64,000 nucleotides of DNA from Curvibacter sp. GWA2_63_95 (GTDB lineage Bacteria > Pseudomonadota > Gammaproteobacteria > Burkholderiales > Burkholderiaceae_C). The stretch lies in assembly GCA_001795455.1 (NCBI GenBank), contig MGPB01000025.1:29221-93220 (forward strand), read 5' to 3'. The position numbers were made by a program, and so were the translations under genes. Shown here one piece after another: positions 51,257 through 60,867 of the stretch; the stretch's first letter is position 1; each line of letters starts with the position of its first letter. Under the pieces are notes generated by a model, which saw only the letters and a program-made list of their open reading frames with translations, ran no database searches and was not told where the DNA came from.

Positions 51257-52294
51257 ATGAACGACACCCAAATATTATCGACGTTCCAGGAGCTGGGCCC
51301 AGAGCCCGTGGCCGACAGCAAGGCTCCGGCGTTGGTGTTCGATGCCTGCCAGATCGGTGTGGTGTTGCGGGCGGTGCTGTTTGTGGAACTTGCGCTGGGG
51401 GTGGCATCGATGTTTGCCGCCGCTACGCCGTGGAATTGGGTGCTCCGCTTTTCGCTCGTCACCGGGGGGGCTCTGCCGGCCACGCTGGCCTGGCTGCTGT
51501 CGGCCTGTGTGGCCAAGCGCTGGCTGGCGCGCCTGCGGCCCGCGATGCAGTACGCCGTGGCCATCGGGCTGGGTGCGGTGGCCGGGCTCTATGGCTGTGG
51601 CCTGCTTGTTGTTTCTGGCCTGTTGTTGGATGCGCCGTGGGTGGGCAGTGCCAGCAGCGGTGCCTTGCTCTCGTCTATTTTGGTGGCGGCGCTGGTGATG
51701 CGCGCCAAGGGGCGCACCCCGGCCGATACCGCGGCGCGCCTGGCCGAACTGCAGTCGCGCATTCGCCCGCACTTTTTGTTCAACACACTCAACAGCGCCA
51801 TTGCGCTGGTGCGCGCCGAGCCCGCCAAGGCCGAGGCGCTGCTGGAAGACCTGAGTGACCTGTTTCGCCATGCGCTGATGGACCAGGGCGCTGCCGTGAC
51901 GCTGGCCGATGAAATTGCGCTGGCCCGGCGCTACCTGGCCATTGAGCAGGTGCGCTTTGGCGAGCGCCTGGATGTCCAGTGGGCGCTGGACCCAGAGGCG
52001 GACCACGCCAAGTTGCCTCCACTCTTGCTGCAGCCGCTGGTGGAAAACGCCGTGCGCCACGGCGTGGAGCCCAGCGCCACAGGGGCGGCCGTTCGCATCT
52101 CCACCCAGCGCCGCGGTGCTATGGTGGTGGTGAAGATCACCAACACGGTGCCGGCAGGCCAGGGCTCGGAAGGCCATGGCCTGGCGTTGCGCAATGTGCA
52201 GGACCGTCTGGCCCTGTTGCACGATGTACAGGCCCAGTTTCGCTGTGGCCTCAAAGATGGTGTGTACCAGGTTCGCATGGAGTTTCCCGCATGA
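51257..52294 (+). CDS. algZ: AlgZ/FimS-type (LytS-like) sensor histidine kinase
   Basis: 345 residues from the ATG at 51257. Four transmembrane helices in the N-terminal 150 residues (for example VVLRAVLFVELALGVASMFAA) are followed by a His_kinase domain of the LytS class with RIRPHFLFNTLNSAIALV (phospho-His about 172) and an HATPase region with LLLQPLVENAVRHGVEP. In Pseudomonas AlgZ pairs with AlgR to control surface traits. Its stop overlaps the algR start by 4 bp. Any role in motility or polysaccharide here is inferred by homology. Confidence 0.88.
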   Translation: MNDTQILSTFQELGPEPVADSKAPALVFDACQIGVVLRAVLFVELALGVASMFAAATPWNWVLRFSLVTGGALPATLAWLLSACVAKRWLARLRPAMQYAVAIGLGAVAGLYGCGLLVVSGLLLDAPWVGSASSGALLSSILVAALVMRAKGRTPADTAARLAELQSRIRPHFLFNTLNSAIALVRAEPAKAEALLEDLSDLFRHALMDQGAAVTLADEIALARRYLAIEQVRFGERLDVQWALDPEADHAKLPPLLLQPLVENAVRHGVEPSATGAAVRISTQRRGAMVVVKITNTVPAGQGSEGHGLALRNVQDRLALLHDVQAQFRCGLKDGVYQVRMEFPA

Positions 52295-53058
52295 CTGCAA
52301 CAGTCCCTCTCTCTCGTCGTTTGCAGGTGATGGTGGTGGATGACGAGGCCCTGGCCCGTGCCCGCCTGCGCACCCTGCTGGGCGACTGCTACAACCCGGG
52401 TGCCGAGGTGGTGGCCGAAGCTGCCAATGCGGGCCAGGCACTGGAGTTCTTGCGCGGGCGCCGGCTGGATGTGGTGTTTCTGGACATCCACATGCCGGGG
52501 GCTGATGGGCTGGCACTGGCGCAAACCCTCAAGACCCTGCCGCAGCCGCCGGTGGTGGTGTTTGTCACGGCGCATGCCGAGCACGCCCTGCAGGCTTTTG
52601 ACCTGGAGGCCGCCGATTACCTGACCAAGCCGGTCCGGCTGGAGCGGCTGCAAGCGGCGCTACAAAAAGCAGAGCGGCTTGCGCATGTTTCATCGGGGCT
52701 GGGCGGTGTTTTTGCTTCAAACGAAGTGCTGGTGATCCAGGAGCGGCACCGCACCGAGCGCGTGCCGCTGCAGCAGGTCCTGTACTTCAAGGCCGAGCTG
52801 AAATACATCACCGTGCGCACCGCGGCGCGCAGCTACATCCTGGATGGTGCGCTCAACGACCTGGAGACCAAATACGCCGAGCACTACCTGCGCATCCACC
52901 GCAACGCCATCGTGGCGCGCTGGGCCATTCGTGCGCTGGAAAAGCACTATGACGCCGAAGAGGGTGAGGGCTGGGCTGTGCGGCTGCAAGGGGTCGAGGA
53001 GCTGCTGTCGGTGTCGCGCAGGCAGTTGGCGACGGTGCGTGGGTTGATTGCCCAATGA
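52291..53058 (+). CDS. algR: AlgR-type LytTR response regulator
   Basis: 255 residues. The receiver domain has VMVVDDEALARARL, VVFLDIHMPGADG (acceptor D65), VVFVTAHAEHAL and ADYLTKPVRLERL (K113). The DNA-binding LytTR domain begins near 145: VLVIQERHRTERVPLQQVLYFKAELKYITVRT and YLRIHRNAIVARWAI. The linker between them (about 124-144, LQKAERLAHVSSGLGGVFAS) is encoded by a copy of the dispersed repeat. It overlaps algZ upstream and the solute-binding-protein gene downstream, each by 4 bp. Confidence 0.92.
   Translation: MTATVPLSRRLQVMVVDDEALARARLRTLLGDCYNPGAEVVAEAANAGQALEFLRGRRLDVVFLDIHMPGADGLALAQTLKTLPQPPVVVFVTAHAEHALQAFDLEAADYLTKPVRLERLQAALQKAERLAHVSSGLGGVFASNEVLVIQERHRTERVPLQQVLYFKAELKYITVRTAARSYILDGALNDLETKYAEHYLRIHRNAIVARWAIRALEKHYDAEEGEGWAVRLQGVEELLSVSRRQLATVRGLIAQ
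52659..52722 (+). repeat. Dispersed ~60-bp repeat, copy 10 (inside algR linker)
   Basis: gctacaaaaagcagagcggc, ttgcgcatgtttcatcgggg, ctgggcggtgtttttgcttc. It follows the consensus order from end to end but is diverged. It lies exactly between the receiver and LytTR coding regions. Confidence 0.55.
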
Positions 53059-53825
53059 GGGCGGCCTTGTTGTTCCGGTGTTTCCGTTGGGTGTTCCCGT
53101 CCATGTGGTTGGCACTTTGTGCCGCAGGTGTCGGCCATGTGGCTGCGGCGGAGCGTGTTCGTATCGGCGCGGAGGACGATTGGCGCCCGTATTCGTATGT
53201 GGCTGAGGGCAAACCGGTGGGGTTGGCCGTGGACTTGGCGCGCGCAGCCTGGGCGGCTGCGGGTGTGGATGTTGAGCTGGTGTCTCTGCCGTATGCCCGC
53301 TGCATGAAAGAGGTGGACAACGGCACCTTGGCAGGGTGTTTCGACACCTTGCGCGATGCCCGCACCGAGGGCAAATACCTTTGGCACAAGCGCCCCTTGT
53401 TCAAGGCCCGCATTGCCATCTATGGCCGGGTGCAGGGTGCCACGGCCACCCGGGTGGAGCCCGCTGACCTGCTGGGGCGCCGTGTTGGCGTGACCAATGG
53501 CTACGACTATGGCGAGGCGTTTGACAACGACTCTCGCATGGTGCGCGATGTGGCACCTTCGGACCTCATTTCCTTGCGCAAGCTGGTGGCCGGTCGCGTG
53601 GATTACGTGCTGGTGTATGACCGCGTTGCGCAGGAAATCGCCCGCGTACATCCCGAACTGGGGCAAGCGTTCGTACAGCGCGGCGTGCTGGTGGAGCCCC
53701 TGCTGTACCTCTCATTTACCAAGCGGCAGCCAGGTCTGCGGACACTGATCGCCCGGTTTGATGCCGGGCTGGAAAAAATCTACAAATCGGGCGAGTACGC
53801 ACGCATCGAGGCGCGTTGGCGGTAG
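53055..53825 (+). CDS. Periplasmic solute-binding protein, family 3, coupled to algR
   Basis: 256 residues with a signal peptide (WVFPSMWLALCAAGVGHVAAA). The mature fold is family 3: RVRIGAEDDWRPYSYVAEGK, GLAVDLARAAWAAAGVDVE, PYARCMKEVDNGTLAGCFDTL, LLGRRVGVTNGYDYGEAFD. It has no transporter genes nearby. The start overlaps the algR stop by 4 bp, so it is produced with the two-component system and could feed a signal to AlgZ. This is the third binding protein in the window coupled to a kinase or regulator. Confidence 0.85.
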   Translation: MRAALLFRCFRWVFPSMWLALCAAGVGHVAAAERVRIGAEDDWRPYSYVAEGKPVGLAVDLARAAWAAAGVDVELVSLPYARCMKEVDNGTLAGCFDTLRDARTEGKYLWHKRPLFKARIAIYGRVQGATATRVEPADLLGRRVGVTNGYDYGEAFDNDSRMVRDVAPSDLISLRKLVAGRVDYVLVYDRVAQEIARVHPELGQAFVQRGVLVEPLLYLSFTKRQPGLRTLIARFDAGLEKIYKSGEYARIEARWR

Positions 53826-53830
53826 TGGGG

Positions 53831-53856
53831 CCCTGCGCATCCGACGATGCGCAGGG
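53831..53856. terminator. Hairpin between convergent genes
   Basis: CCCTGCGCATC and GATGCGCAGGG form an 11-bp perfect stem around a 4-base loop, between the ends of the solute-binding-protein and ppc genes. Only a short T-run follows, so termination is likely but not certain, for both directions. Confidence 0.65.
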
Positions 53857-53861
53857 TCGCT

Positions 53862-56684
53862 TTAGCCCGTATTGCGCAGCCCGGCGGCAATGCCGTTGAT
53901 GGAGATGTGGATACCACGTTGCACGCGTTCGTCGGCCTTGCCTTCACGGTAGCGGCGCACCAGTTCCACCTGCAGGTGGTGCAAGGGGTCGATGTAGGGG
54001 AAGCGGTGACGAATGGAGCGCTGCAGGGCGGCGTTGTTGGCCAGGCGGTTTTTCTCGCCGGTGATGGTGGCCAGGGCCTGTGCTGTCGCGTGCCATTCGG
54101 CTTCGATGGCGGTGAAGATTTTCTTGCGCAGGCGCGCATCGCCCACCAGTTCGGAGTAGCGTGACGCAAGTGCCAAGTCGCTCTTGGCCATCACCATATC
54201 CATGTTGGAGAGCAGGGTGCCGAAGAAGGGCCATTGCTTGTACATCTTCTGCAGCAGGGCCAAGCGCTCTTTCTGCTCGGCTGCGGTGCCGTTGCTGATG
54301 AACTTTTGCACCGCAGAGCCGAAGCCAAACCAGCCGGGCAATGTCAAGCGGCACTGGCCCCAACTGAAGCCCCAGGGAATGGCGCGCAGGTCTTCGATCT
54401 TTTGCGAGGCCTTGCGCGAGGCGGGACGAGAGCCGATGTTGAGTTCGGCAATCTCGCGAATGGGGGTGGAGCTGAAAAAATACTCGGTGAAGCCTGGGGT
54501 CTCGTACACCAGTGCGCGGTAGGCGGACATGCTGTTCTGCGACAGCTCGGCTGCCGCTTCCAGAAACGCCTTGGTGGCGGATTTGGTCGGTTGCAGCAGC
54601 GTGGCTTCCAGCGTGGCGGCCACCAAAGTTTCGAGGTTGCGCCGGCCGATTTCGGGGTTGGCGTATTTGGAGCCAATCACCTCACCCTGCTCGGTCAGGC
54701 GGATCTGGCCGCGCACGGTGCCGGGGGGCTGGGCCAAAATCGCCTGGTAGCTGGGGCCGCCGCCGCGGCCGACCGTGCCGCCACGGCCGTGGAACATGCG
54801 CAGCTGGATCTTGTGTTGGGCGGCCAGCACGTCGAACAGCTCCACCAATGCGATCTCGGCGCGGTACAGCTCCCAGTTGCTGGTGAAGATACCGCCGTCC
54901 TTGTTCGAGTCGGAGTAGCCCAGCATGATGTCCTGCTCGGAGCCACTGCGCTTGACCAGCTCGGCCACGCCGGGCAGGGCGTAGAAGTCGCGCATGATGG
55001 GCGCGGCGTTGCGCAGGTCTTCAATGGTTTCGAACAGCGGCACGACGATCAGGTCGGCCGTGGCTTGTGCGTCCAGTGTGCCGCGCATCAGCCCCACTTC
55101 TTTTTGCAGCAGCAGCACTTCGAGCAAGTCGCTCACGGTTTCGGTGTGGCTGATGATGTAGTGGCGGATGGCCTCATGCCCAAAGCGCTCGCGCATGACT
55201 TTGGCGGCGGCAAAAATCGCCAGTTCTCCCTGGGCATGGGCCGAATACTCCACGCCATGTACGCGCAGCGGGCGTGCATCGTTCAACAGACCCAGCAGCA
55301 GGCTGCGTTTGGCGGCTTCGTCCAGCGCGCTGTAGTCAGCTTCCACACGGGCCGTGGCCAGCAGCTCGGCCACCACTTCCTCGTGCTTGTCAGAGCTTTG
55401 GCGCAAGTCCACCGTAGCCAGATGAAAGCCAAACACCTCCACCGCACGGATCAGCGGGTGCAGGCGTTGCTTGATCAGGGCGGCACCGTGGTGGGCCTTG
55501 AGTGAGGCGGCGATGGTGCGCAGGTCGGCCACCAGCTCCTGTGCCAGCAGGTAGGGGTTTTGCGGTGCGACGGCGTGTCGGGCGGCCTCGGTGCCGGTCA
55601 GGCTTTTCAGCGTGGCCGCCAGGCGCGCGTACATGCCGGTCAGGGCGCGGCGGTAGGGCTCATCCTTGCGGTGTTCGTTCTGGTCGGGGGAGCGTTCGGC
55701 CAGGGCCTGCATCTCGGGGGTGCAGTCGGCCAGCATGGCGGAGATGGATAGCTCACCGCCCAGGTAATGCACCTCGGTCAGGTAGTGGCGTAGCGCCACT
55801 TCGGCCTGGCGGCGCAGCGCGTACTCCAGGGTCTGGGCGCTGACGTTGGGGTTGCCATCACGGTCGCCACCAATCCACTGGCCCATGCGCAAAAAGCTGT
55901 GCACGGGCTGGGTACCGAGCATGTCTTCCAGGTCGGCGTAGAGCTTGGGAATCTCGCGCAGGAAGGTGGACTCGTAGTAGCTCAGCGCATTCTCAATCTC
56001 GTCGGCCACAGTCAGCTTGCTGAACCGTAGCAGGCGCGTCTGCCAGAGCTGCATCACGCGGGCGCGCATCTGGGCTTCGTTGGCGGCCAGTTCCTTGGGG
56101 GTAAGTGCGTCTTTCCGGCTGTCGATCGACACCGCGCGCTGCTTGATTTCGTCGCGTGTGGTCAGCAACTGTGCGATGTCGCGTTCGGCGTCCAGAATGC
56201 TCTTGCGCTGCACTTCGGTGGGGTGGGCGGTGAGCACGGGCGAGACATAACTTTGTGCCAGGGTTTGCGAGATGGTCTTGGGCGCAATGCCGGCCCAGCG
56301 CAGGCGCGACATGGCGACTTCGATGCTGCCTTCTTGTGTGTCACCAGCGCGCTCATGCACATCGCGGCGGCGAATGTGGTGGCGGTCTTCGGCCAGGTTG
56401 GCCAGATGCGAAAAATAGGTGAAGGCGCGAATCACGCTGACCGTCTGGTCCCCGCTCAGGCCCTTGAGCAGCTTCTTGAGTGCCTTGTCGGCCTCGTGGT
56501 CGGCATCGCGGCGAAATGCCACCGACAAGGTGCGGATCTGCTCGATCAGTTCGTAAGCTTCAACGCCCTCCTGTTCCCGAATCACATCGCCCAAAATCCG
56601 GCCCAAGAGGCGGATGTCTTCAACCAAGGGACGCTCGTTGTCTTTGCTGCGCTTGGCCGTCTCTGCGGCAGGTGCTTTTTTCAT
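53862..56684 (-). CDS. ppc: Phosphoenolpyruvate carboxylase
   Basis: 940 residues, a typical bacterial length. Catalytic motifs: [16 protein letters not shown] (first His), [14 protein letters not shown], and [20 protein letters not shown] for the mobile loop. The C-terminus ends [12 protein letters not shown] as usual. It carboxylates phosphoenolpyruvate to oxaloacetate to refill the citric acid cycle. It interrupts the algR-hemC neighbourhood on the opposite strand and is divergent from hemC. Confidence 0.97.
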   Translation of the reverse strand: MKKAPAAETAKRSKDNERPLVEDIRLLGRILGDVIREQEGVEAYELIEQIRTLSVAFRRDADHEADKALKKLLKGLSGDQTVSVIRAFTYFSHLANLAEDRHHIRRRDVHERAGDTQEGSIEVAMSRLRWAGIAPKTISQTLAQSYVSPVLTAHPTEVQRKSILDAERDIAQLLTTRDEIKQRAVSIDSRKDALTPKELAANEAQMRARVMQLWQTRLLRFSKLTVADEIENALSYYESTFLREIPKLYADLEDMLGTQPVHSFLRMGQWIGGDRDGNPNVSAQTLEYALRRQAEVALRHYLTEVHYLGGELSISAMLADCTPEMQALAERSPDQNEHRKDEPYRRALTGMYARLAATLKSLTGTEAARHAVAPQNPYLLAQELVADLRTIAASLKAHHGAALIKQRLHPLIRAVEVFGFHLATVDLRQSSDKHEEVVAELLATARVEADYSALDEAAKRSLLLGLLNDARPLRVHGVEYSAHAQGELAIFAAAKVMRERFGHEAIRHYIISHTETVSDLLEVLLLQKEVGLMRGTLDAQATADLIVVPLFETIEDLRNAAPIMRDFYALPGVAELVKRSGSEQDIMLGYSDSNKDGGIFTSNWELYRAEIALVELFDVLAAQHKIQLRMFHGRGGTVGRGGGPSYQAILAQPPGTVRGQIRLTEQGEVIGSKYANPEIGRRNLETLVAATLEATLLQPTKSATKAFLEAAAELSQNSMSAYRALVYETPGFTEYFFSSTPIREIAELNIGSRPASRKASQKIEDLRAIPWGFSWGQCRLTLPGWFGFGSAVQKFISNGTAAEQKERLALLQKMYKQWPFFGTLLSNMDMVMAKSDLALASRYSELVGDARLRKKIFTAIEAEWHATAQALATITGEKNRLANNAALQRSIRHRFPYIDPLHHLQVELVRRYREGKADERVQRGIHISINGIAAGLRNTG

Positions 56685-56784
56685 GGGTCTGGATCGAGGG
56701 GGGTGGGAGGGGCTTCGAGGGAAGCAAGGATCGCGCCCATGCTAGCATCGAAGGCATTCCACCGATTACTAGCAGGTTACGACT

Positions 56785-57705
56785 TTGCCTCATTTTACGA
56801 TCGCCACACGCGAGAGCCGGCTGGCCCTTTGGCAAGCAGAACATGTCAAAGCTTTGCTGGAGCAGCAAGGCGCCTCTGTCACCCTGCTGGGCATGACCAC
56901 CAAGGGCGATCAAATCCTGGACCGCTCGCTGAGCAAAGTGGGTGGCAAGGGCCTGTTCGTCAAAGAGCTGGAAGTGGCGCTGGAAGAGGGGCGCGCCGAT
57001 CTCGCCGTGCACTCGCTCAAAGACGTTCCCATGGAGCTGCCCGAAGGGTTCGAGCTGGCCTGCGTGATGGAGCGCGAGGACCCGCGCGACGCCTGGGTGT
57101 CCAGCCGTTACGCGAGTGTGCTCGACTTGCCGCAAGGTGCGGTGGTGGGCACTTCCAGCCTGCGCCGCGTGGCTCTGTTGCGCGCCATGCGCCCGGACCT
57201 GACGATTGAGCCCCTGCGCGGCAACCTGGACACCCGTTTGCGCAAGCTCGATGAAGGCCTGTACGACGGCATTGTGCTGGCGGCTGCCGGGCTCAAACGC
57301 CTGGGGCTGGCCTCCCGCATCCGCAGTACCTTCGCGGTGGAGCAGATGCTGCCAGCAGCTGGGCAAGGCGCCTTGGGTATTGAGGTATGCACGGGCCGTG
57401 AGGATGTACGCGCCGCGCTGCAGCATCTGGCCCACACGCCCACCTGGCTGGCCGTGGCCGCCGAGCGCGCGGTCAGTCGCATGATGGGCGGCAGCTGTTC
57501 CATGCCGCTGGCGGCCTACGCCACGCTGGAGGGCACGCAGCTGCATATCCGCGCGGCTTGGGGTGATGCCGAAGGCCAACATCCCCTGGTCACCGCACAG
57601 GCCCAGGGCCCGGTGCAGAGCCTGGCCGATGCCACGGCCTTGGGTGAGCAGGTGGCCCTGCACCTGCAGGCCGGTGTACAGGCCATGTCCCCACCCGGAG
57701 TTTGA
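56785..57705 (+). CDS. hemC: Porphobilinogen deaminase (hydroxymethylbilane synthase)
   Basis: 306 residues. Start is TTG at 56785: the frame is closed upstream by a TAG at 56770, and no ATG or GTG lies between. Motifs: [54 protein letters not shown], and the dipyrromethane cofactor Cys in [14 protein letters not shown]. It polymerises four porphobilinogens to hydroxymethylbilane. It heads the hemC-hemD-hemX-hemY run. The poor start codon may keep expression low. Confidence 0.95.
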   Translation: MPHFTIATRESRLALWQAEHVKALLEQQGASVTLLGMTTKGDQILDRSLSKVGGKGLFVKELEVALEEGRADLAVHSLKDVPMELPEGFELACVMEREDPRDAWVSSRYASVLDLPQGAVVGTSSLRRVALLRAMRPDLTIEPLRGNLDTRLRKLDEGLYDGIVLAAAGLKRLGLASRIRSTFAVEQMLPAAGQGALGIEVCTGREDVRAALQHLAHTPTWLAVAAERAVSRMMGGSCSMPLAAYATLEGTQLHIRAAWGDAEGQHPLVTAQAQGPVQSLADATALGEQVALHLQAGVQAMSPPGV

Positions 57706-57709
57706 AGCC

Positions 57710-58504
57710 ATGCGTGTGATCGTGACCCGTCCCGAAGGCGAAGCCCAAAAGTGGGTCAGCACCTTGCAAGGTGCCGGCTACCAAGCCACGAGCCTGCCCT
57801 TGATCGAGGTGCGGCCTACGGCGCAGCCGCAGGCCGTGCAAGAGGCCTGGCGGCAGATCGCACAGTGGGATGCGGTGATGTTTGTCAGCCGCAATGCGGT
57901 TGACCATTTTTTTGCATTAAAACCCGACCTAGCCCCCGTGTTTACTGCGCAAGCAGCTATTAAAAAGAGAGCATATGTGACCGGCCCCGGCAGCTACTCG
58001 GCGCTTTTGCGTGCGGGGGCTGAGGCGCCCTGGATCGACTCGCCCGACCATGCCGCCGGTCTGTTTGACTCCGAGGCCCTGTGGCATGTGGTGCGCGGGC
58101 AAATGCGCCCGGGCTTTCGCCTGCTGATTGTGCGTGGTACCACGGTGGACGGTGCTGGCAGCGACGAGGGTGTGGGTCGAGACTGGTTTGCCAAACAGGC
58201 CACGGCAGCCGGCGCACAGGTGGATTTTGTGGTGGCCTACCAACGCCAGCAGCCGCAACTGGATGCCCGGCAGCGGGAGCAGGCCTATGCCGCGGCCAGC
58301 GATGGCACGGTTTGGTTGTTCAGCAGCTCAGAAGCGATTGCCAATTTGCAAGCCCAGTGCCCGGCGCAGCCGTGGCAGGCCGCCCGCGCAGTAGTGACCC
58401 ATCCGCGTATTGGCAAGGCTGCACGTGAAGCCGGCTTTGGTGTGGTGCGGGAGTCACGCCCCGCGCTGCCGGCGCTGATGGCGTCGATAGAATCGTTGCA
58501 ATGA
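57710..58504 (+). CDS. hemD: Uroporphyrinogen-III synthase
   Basis: 264 residues from the ATG at 57710, 5 bp after hemC. The two-lobed fold shows VIVTRPEGEAQKWVSTLQ, WDAVMFVSRNAVDHFF, AYVTGPGSYSALLRAG and WLFSSSEAIANLQAQC. It closes hydroxymethylbilane to uroporphyrinogen III. A copy of the dispersed repeat is inserted in frame at 57910-57972, adding residues around PDLAPVFTAQAAIKKRAYV, at the hinge just before the GPG motif. The start of hemX overlaps the stop by 4 bp. Confidence 0.93.
   Translation: MRVIVTRPEGEAQKWVSTLQGAGYQATSLPLIEVRPTAQPQAVQEAWRQIAQWDAVMFVSRNAVDHFFALKPDLAPVFTAQAAIKKRAYVTGPGSYSALLRAGAEAPWIDSPDHAAGLFDSEALWHVVRGQMRPGFRLLIVRGTTVDGAGSDEGVGRDWFAKQATAAGAQVDFVVAYQRQQPQLDARQREQAYAAASDGTVWLFSSSEAIANLQAQCPAQPWQAARAVVTHPRIGKAAREAGFGVVRESRPALPALMASIESLQ
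57910..57972 (-). repeat. Dispersed ~60-bp repeat, copy 11 (inside hemD)
   Basis: Reverse orientation: ttgcattaaaacccgaccta, gcccccgtgtttactgcgca, agcagctattaaaaagag. It is well recognisable in the agcagctatt end and lies in frame within hemD. Confidence 0.7.
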
Positions 58505-59556
58505 ACGTCGAGCCTGCTGTCCCTGTTGAAGCCCCCTTTCTGGAGCAGTCCCCGCCTGCAGCTTTGTTGCCGACCGTGAAGTCCTCGCGTCGGTGGTTAC
58601 GTGGTGTGGCGGTGGTGGCCGTCGTGGGCTTGGTGGCCAGCGCCTTGTTGTGGCAAAAGCTCAGCACGATCCAGGAGCAATTGGCGCGTCAGAGTGCAGA
58701 TACCGGCTCCCAGGCCAACGAGGCGCGAACCATCGCCCGCCAAGCCCAGGAGCTGGCGATAGAAACTGCGGCCAAGCTGGCGATGACGGAGGCGCGTTTG
58801 AGCGAGGTGTCCCTGCAGCGCAGCCAGCTCGAAGAGCTGATGCAAAGCCTGTCGCGCTCGCGTGACGAGAACCTGGTGGTCGACATTGAGTCTGCCGTGC
58901 GCCTGGCGCAGCAACAGGCACAACTCACCGGCAGTGCCGAGCCCTTGCTGGCCGCCCTCAAGACCGCCGAACTGCGCGTGGCCCGTGCGGCCCAGCCGCG
59001 CCTGACCCCGGTGCAGCGCGCCATCGCCAAGGATGTGGCGCGCATCAAGGCCACGGCACTGGCCGATTTGCCCGCTTTGTTGGTCAAGCTTGATGAACTG
59101 GTGCAGCTCACTGACGATCTGCCGGTCGCCAACGCGGTGTCTTTGGCCCGCCCGGCTGAGAGCCTCAAGCGCAAGGACGCCGAATCGATGGCCGGTTGGT
59201 GGAATCGTGCCATTGCGGTGGTGCATGCCGAGTTGCGCAGCCTGGTGCGGGTGAGCCGCATTGACAACCCCGACGCGGTTCTGCTGACGCCAGAGCAGGC
59301 GTTTTTCCTGCGCGAGAACCTCAAGCTCAAATTGCTCAATGCCCGGCTGGGCCTGCTTACGCGTCACAACGATGCTGCGCGTTCGGATCTGGCCGCAGCC
59401 TCCGCGGCCTTGGCCCGTTACTTTGATGCGTCTTCGCGCAAGACGCAGTCCGCCCAGACCTTGTTGCAGCAGCTGCAAGGCCAGACGCGTGCGCTGGAAC
59501 TGCCGCGTGTGGACGAGACCCTGGCGGCGCTCACCACAGCAGCGGCGGGGCGCTGA
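58501..59556 (+). CDS. hemX: HemX membrane protein
   Basis: 351 residues. A Pro-rich cytoplasmic start, one transmembrane helix (GVAVVAVVGLVASALLWQKL), then a long coiled coil (STIQEQLARQSADTGSQANEARTIARQ) and a helical periplasmic domain with AVRLAQQQAQLTGSAEPLLAALKTA. This is the HemX pattern. Despite older names it has no methyltransferase motif; it may scaffold haem synthesis at the membrane. Its stop is followed by hemY after 1 bp. Confidence 0.9.
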   Translation: MNVEPAVPVEAPFLEQSPPAALLPTVKSSRRWLRGVAVVAVVGLVASALLWQKLSTIQEQLARQSADTGSQANEARTIARQAQELAIETAAKLAMTEARLSEVSLQRSQLEELMQSLSRSRDENLVVDIESAVRLAQQQAQLTGSAEPLLAALKTAELRVARAAQPRLTPVQRAIAKDVARIKATALADLPALLVKLDELVQLTDDLPVANAVSLARPAESLKRKDAESMAGWWNRAIAVVHAELRSLVRVSRIDNPDAVLLTPEQAFFLRENLKLKLLNARLGLLTRHNDAARSDLAAASAALARYFDASSRKTQSAQTLLQQLQGQTRALELPRVDETLAALTTAAAGR

Positions 59557-59557
59557 G

Positions 59558-60835
59558 ATGCGGGCGGCACTTTGGCTTCTCGCCTTGTTTGCGGTGGCGG
59601 TGGCAAGCGCCTTGTTTGCGGGTAACAACCAGGGCACGGTGACGCTGTACTGGCCACCGTACCGTATCGACCTGTCGCTGAACCTGGTGCTGGTGTTGCT
59701 GGCGGTGTTGTTTGTAACCCTGCACCTCGCACTGCGTGCCCTGTCGGGCCTGCTGCATATTCCGGTGCAGGCCAAGCGTTGGCGTCTGCTCTACAAAGAG
59801 CGCGCGATGCACGAGGCGCTGCTGGACTCCCTCTCCAACCTGGTGGCGGGGCGTTTTGTGCGGGCTCGCAAGGCAGCCGAGCTGGTGGTGACGCTGGAAG
59901 AATCCTTACGCAGCAGCGAAGAGCACACCGCCCACGGCGTGCGGCTGCGCACCATGTCTCACCTGATTGCGGCCGAGAGCGCCCACGCCCTGCAAGACCG
60001 CAGCCGGCGCGAGCAGCATTTCCAGAGTGCGCTGGAGCTGACACGGCCGCGTGATGCACAGGATGGACGGGATGGCGTGCTGATGCGCGCAGCGCGCTGG
60101 TCCTTTGAAGACCGCGATGCCTCGCAGTCGCTGGAGTGGCTGGACCAATTGCCGCAGGGCACAGCTCGCCGCACCATCGCCCTGCGCCTGCGCCTCAAGG
60201 CGGCGCGTCTGGCGGGGCAGTCGCGTGCAGCACTCGATGCCGTGCGTTTGCTAACCAAACACCGTGCCTTTTCGGAGGTGGCCGGTGCCGGGATTGCACG
60301 CGGACTGGCACTTGAAGTTCTGCGATCGGCCCATGACCCCATGCAACTGCAGCGCGCTTGGGAAGCACTGGAGATGGCCGAGAGGCATATGCCTGAGGTC
60401 GCGCTGGAGGCGGCGGAGCGTTGCCTCCAGTTGGGCGGCGATGTGGCCCTGTCGCGCCAGTGGGTGTTGCCATTGTGGACTGCCATCGGTGAACGTCTGG
60501 ACGCATTGAGCCCTGCACTGCGGGTGCGCGTGGTGCGTGTACTGGAAAAAGGCTTTGCCCAGGCCACCGGAACCCCCGATGCGGCATGGCTGCAGCGTAT
60601 TGAGTCCTTGCAACTGGCCAACCCCGGTGACCCTTTGCTGCAGTACTTGGCCGGTGTCATGTGTGCACGGCTGGAGTTGTGGGGCAAAGCCCAGCAGATG
60701 CTGCGCCAATCTTTGACCATGCTCAAGGACGCGGACCTCAAACGGGATGCTTGGTGCGCCCTGGCCGAACTGGCGGAACAGAGGCAGGACATGGCTGCTG
60801 CCGCACAGGCCTACAAGGCGGCCGCCAAAGCGTGA
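59558..60835 (+). CDS. hemY: HemY-type TPR membrane protein
   Basis: 425 residues from the ATG at 59558. Two transmembrane helices at the start (ALWLLALFAVAVASALFAGN; LNLVLVLLAVLFVTLHLALRA), then tetratricopeptide-like repeats (for example ALQDRSRREQHFQSALELT, QYLAGVMCARLELWGKAQQML). It is the proteobacterial HemY of the hemCDXY run, not the Gram-positive oxidase. Probable role in haem synthesis or stress at the membrane, by association only. Confidence 0.88.
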   Translation: MRAALWLLALFAVAVASALFAGNNQGTVTLYWPPYRIDLSLNLVLVLLAVLFVTLHLALRALSGLLHIPVQAKRWRLLYKERAMHEALLDSLSNLVAGRFVRARKAAELVVTLEESLRSSEEHTAHGVRLRTMSHLIAAESAHALQDRSRREQHFQSALELTRPRDAQDGRDGVLMRAARWSFEDRDASQSLEWLDQLPQGTARRTIALRLRLKAARLAGQSRAALDAVRLLTKHRAFSEVAGAGIARGLALEVLRSAHDPMQLQRAWEALEMAERHMPEVALEAAERCLQLGGDVALSRQWVLPLWTAIGERLDALSPALRVRVVRVLEKGFAQATGTPDAAWLQRIESLQLANPGDPLLQYLAGVMCARLELWGKAQQMLRQSLTMLKDADLKRDAWCALAELAEQRQDMAAAAQAYKAAAKA

Positions 60836-60867
60836 CGCGCTGAACTTTCAGGGCTATTATCCGGCCC

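Noticed and set aside
54234..55505. 423-codon plus-strand frame inside ppc
   Set aside because: Antisense to conserved PEP carboxylase motifs.
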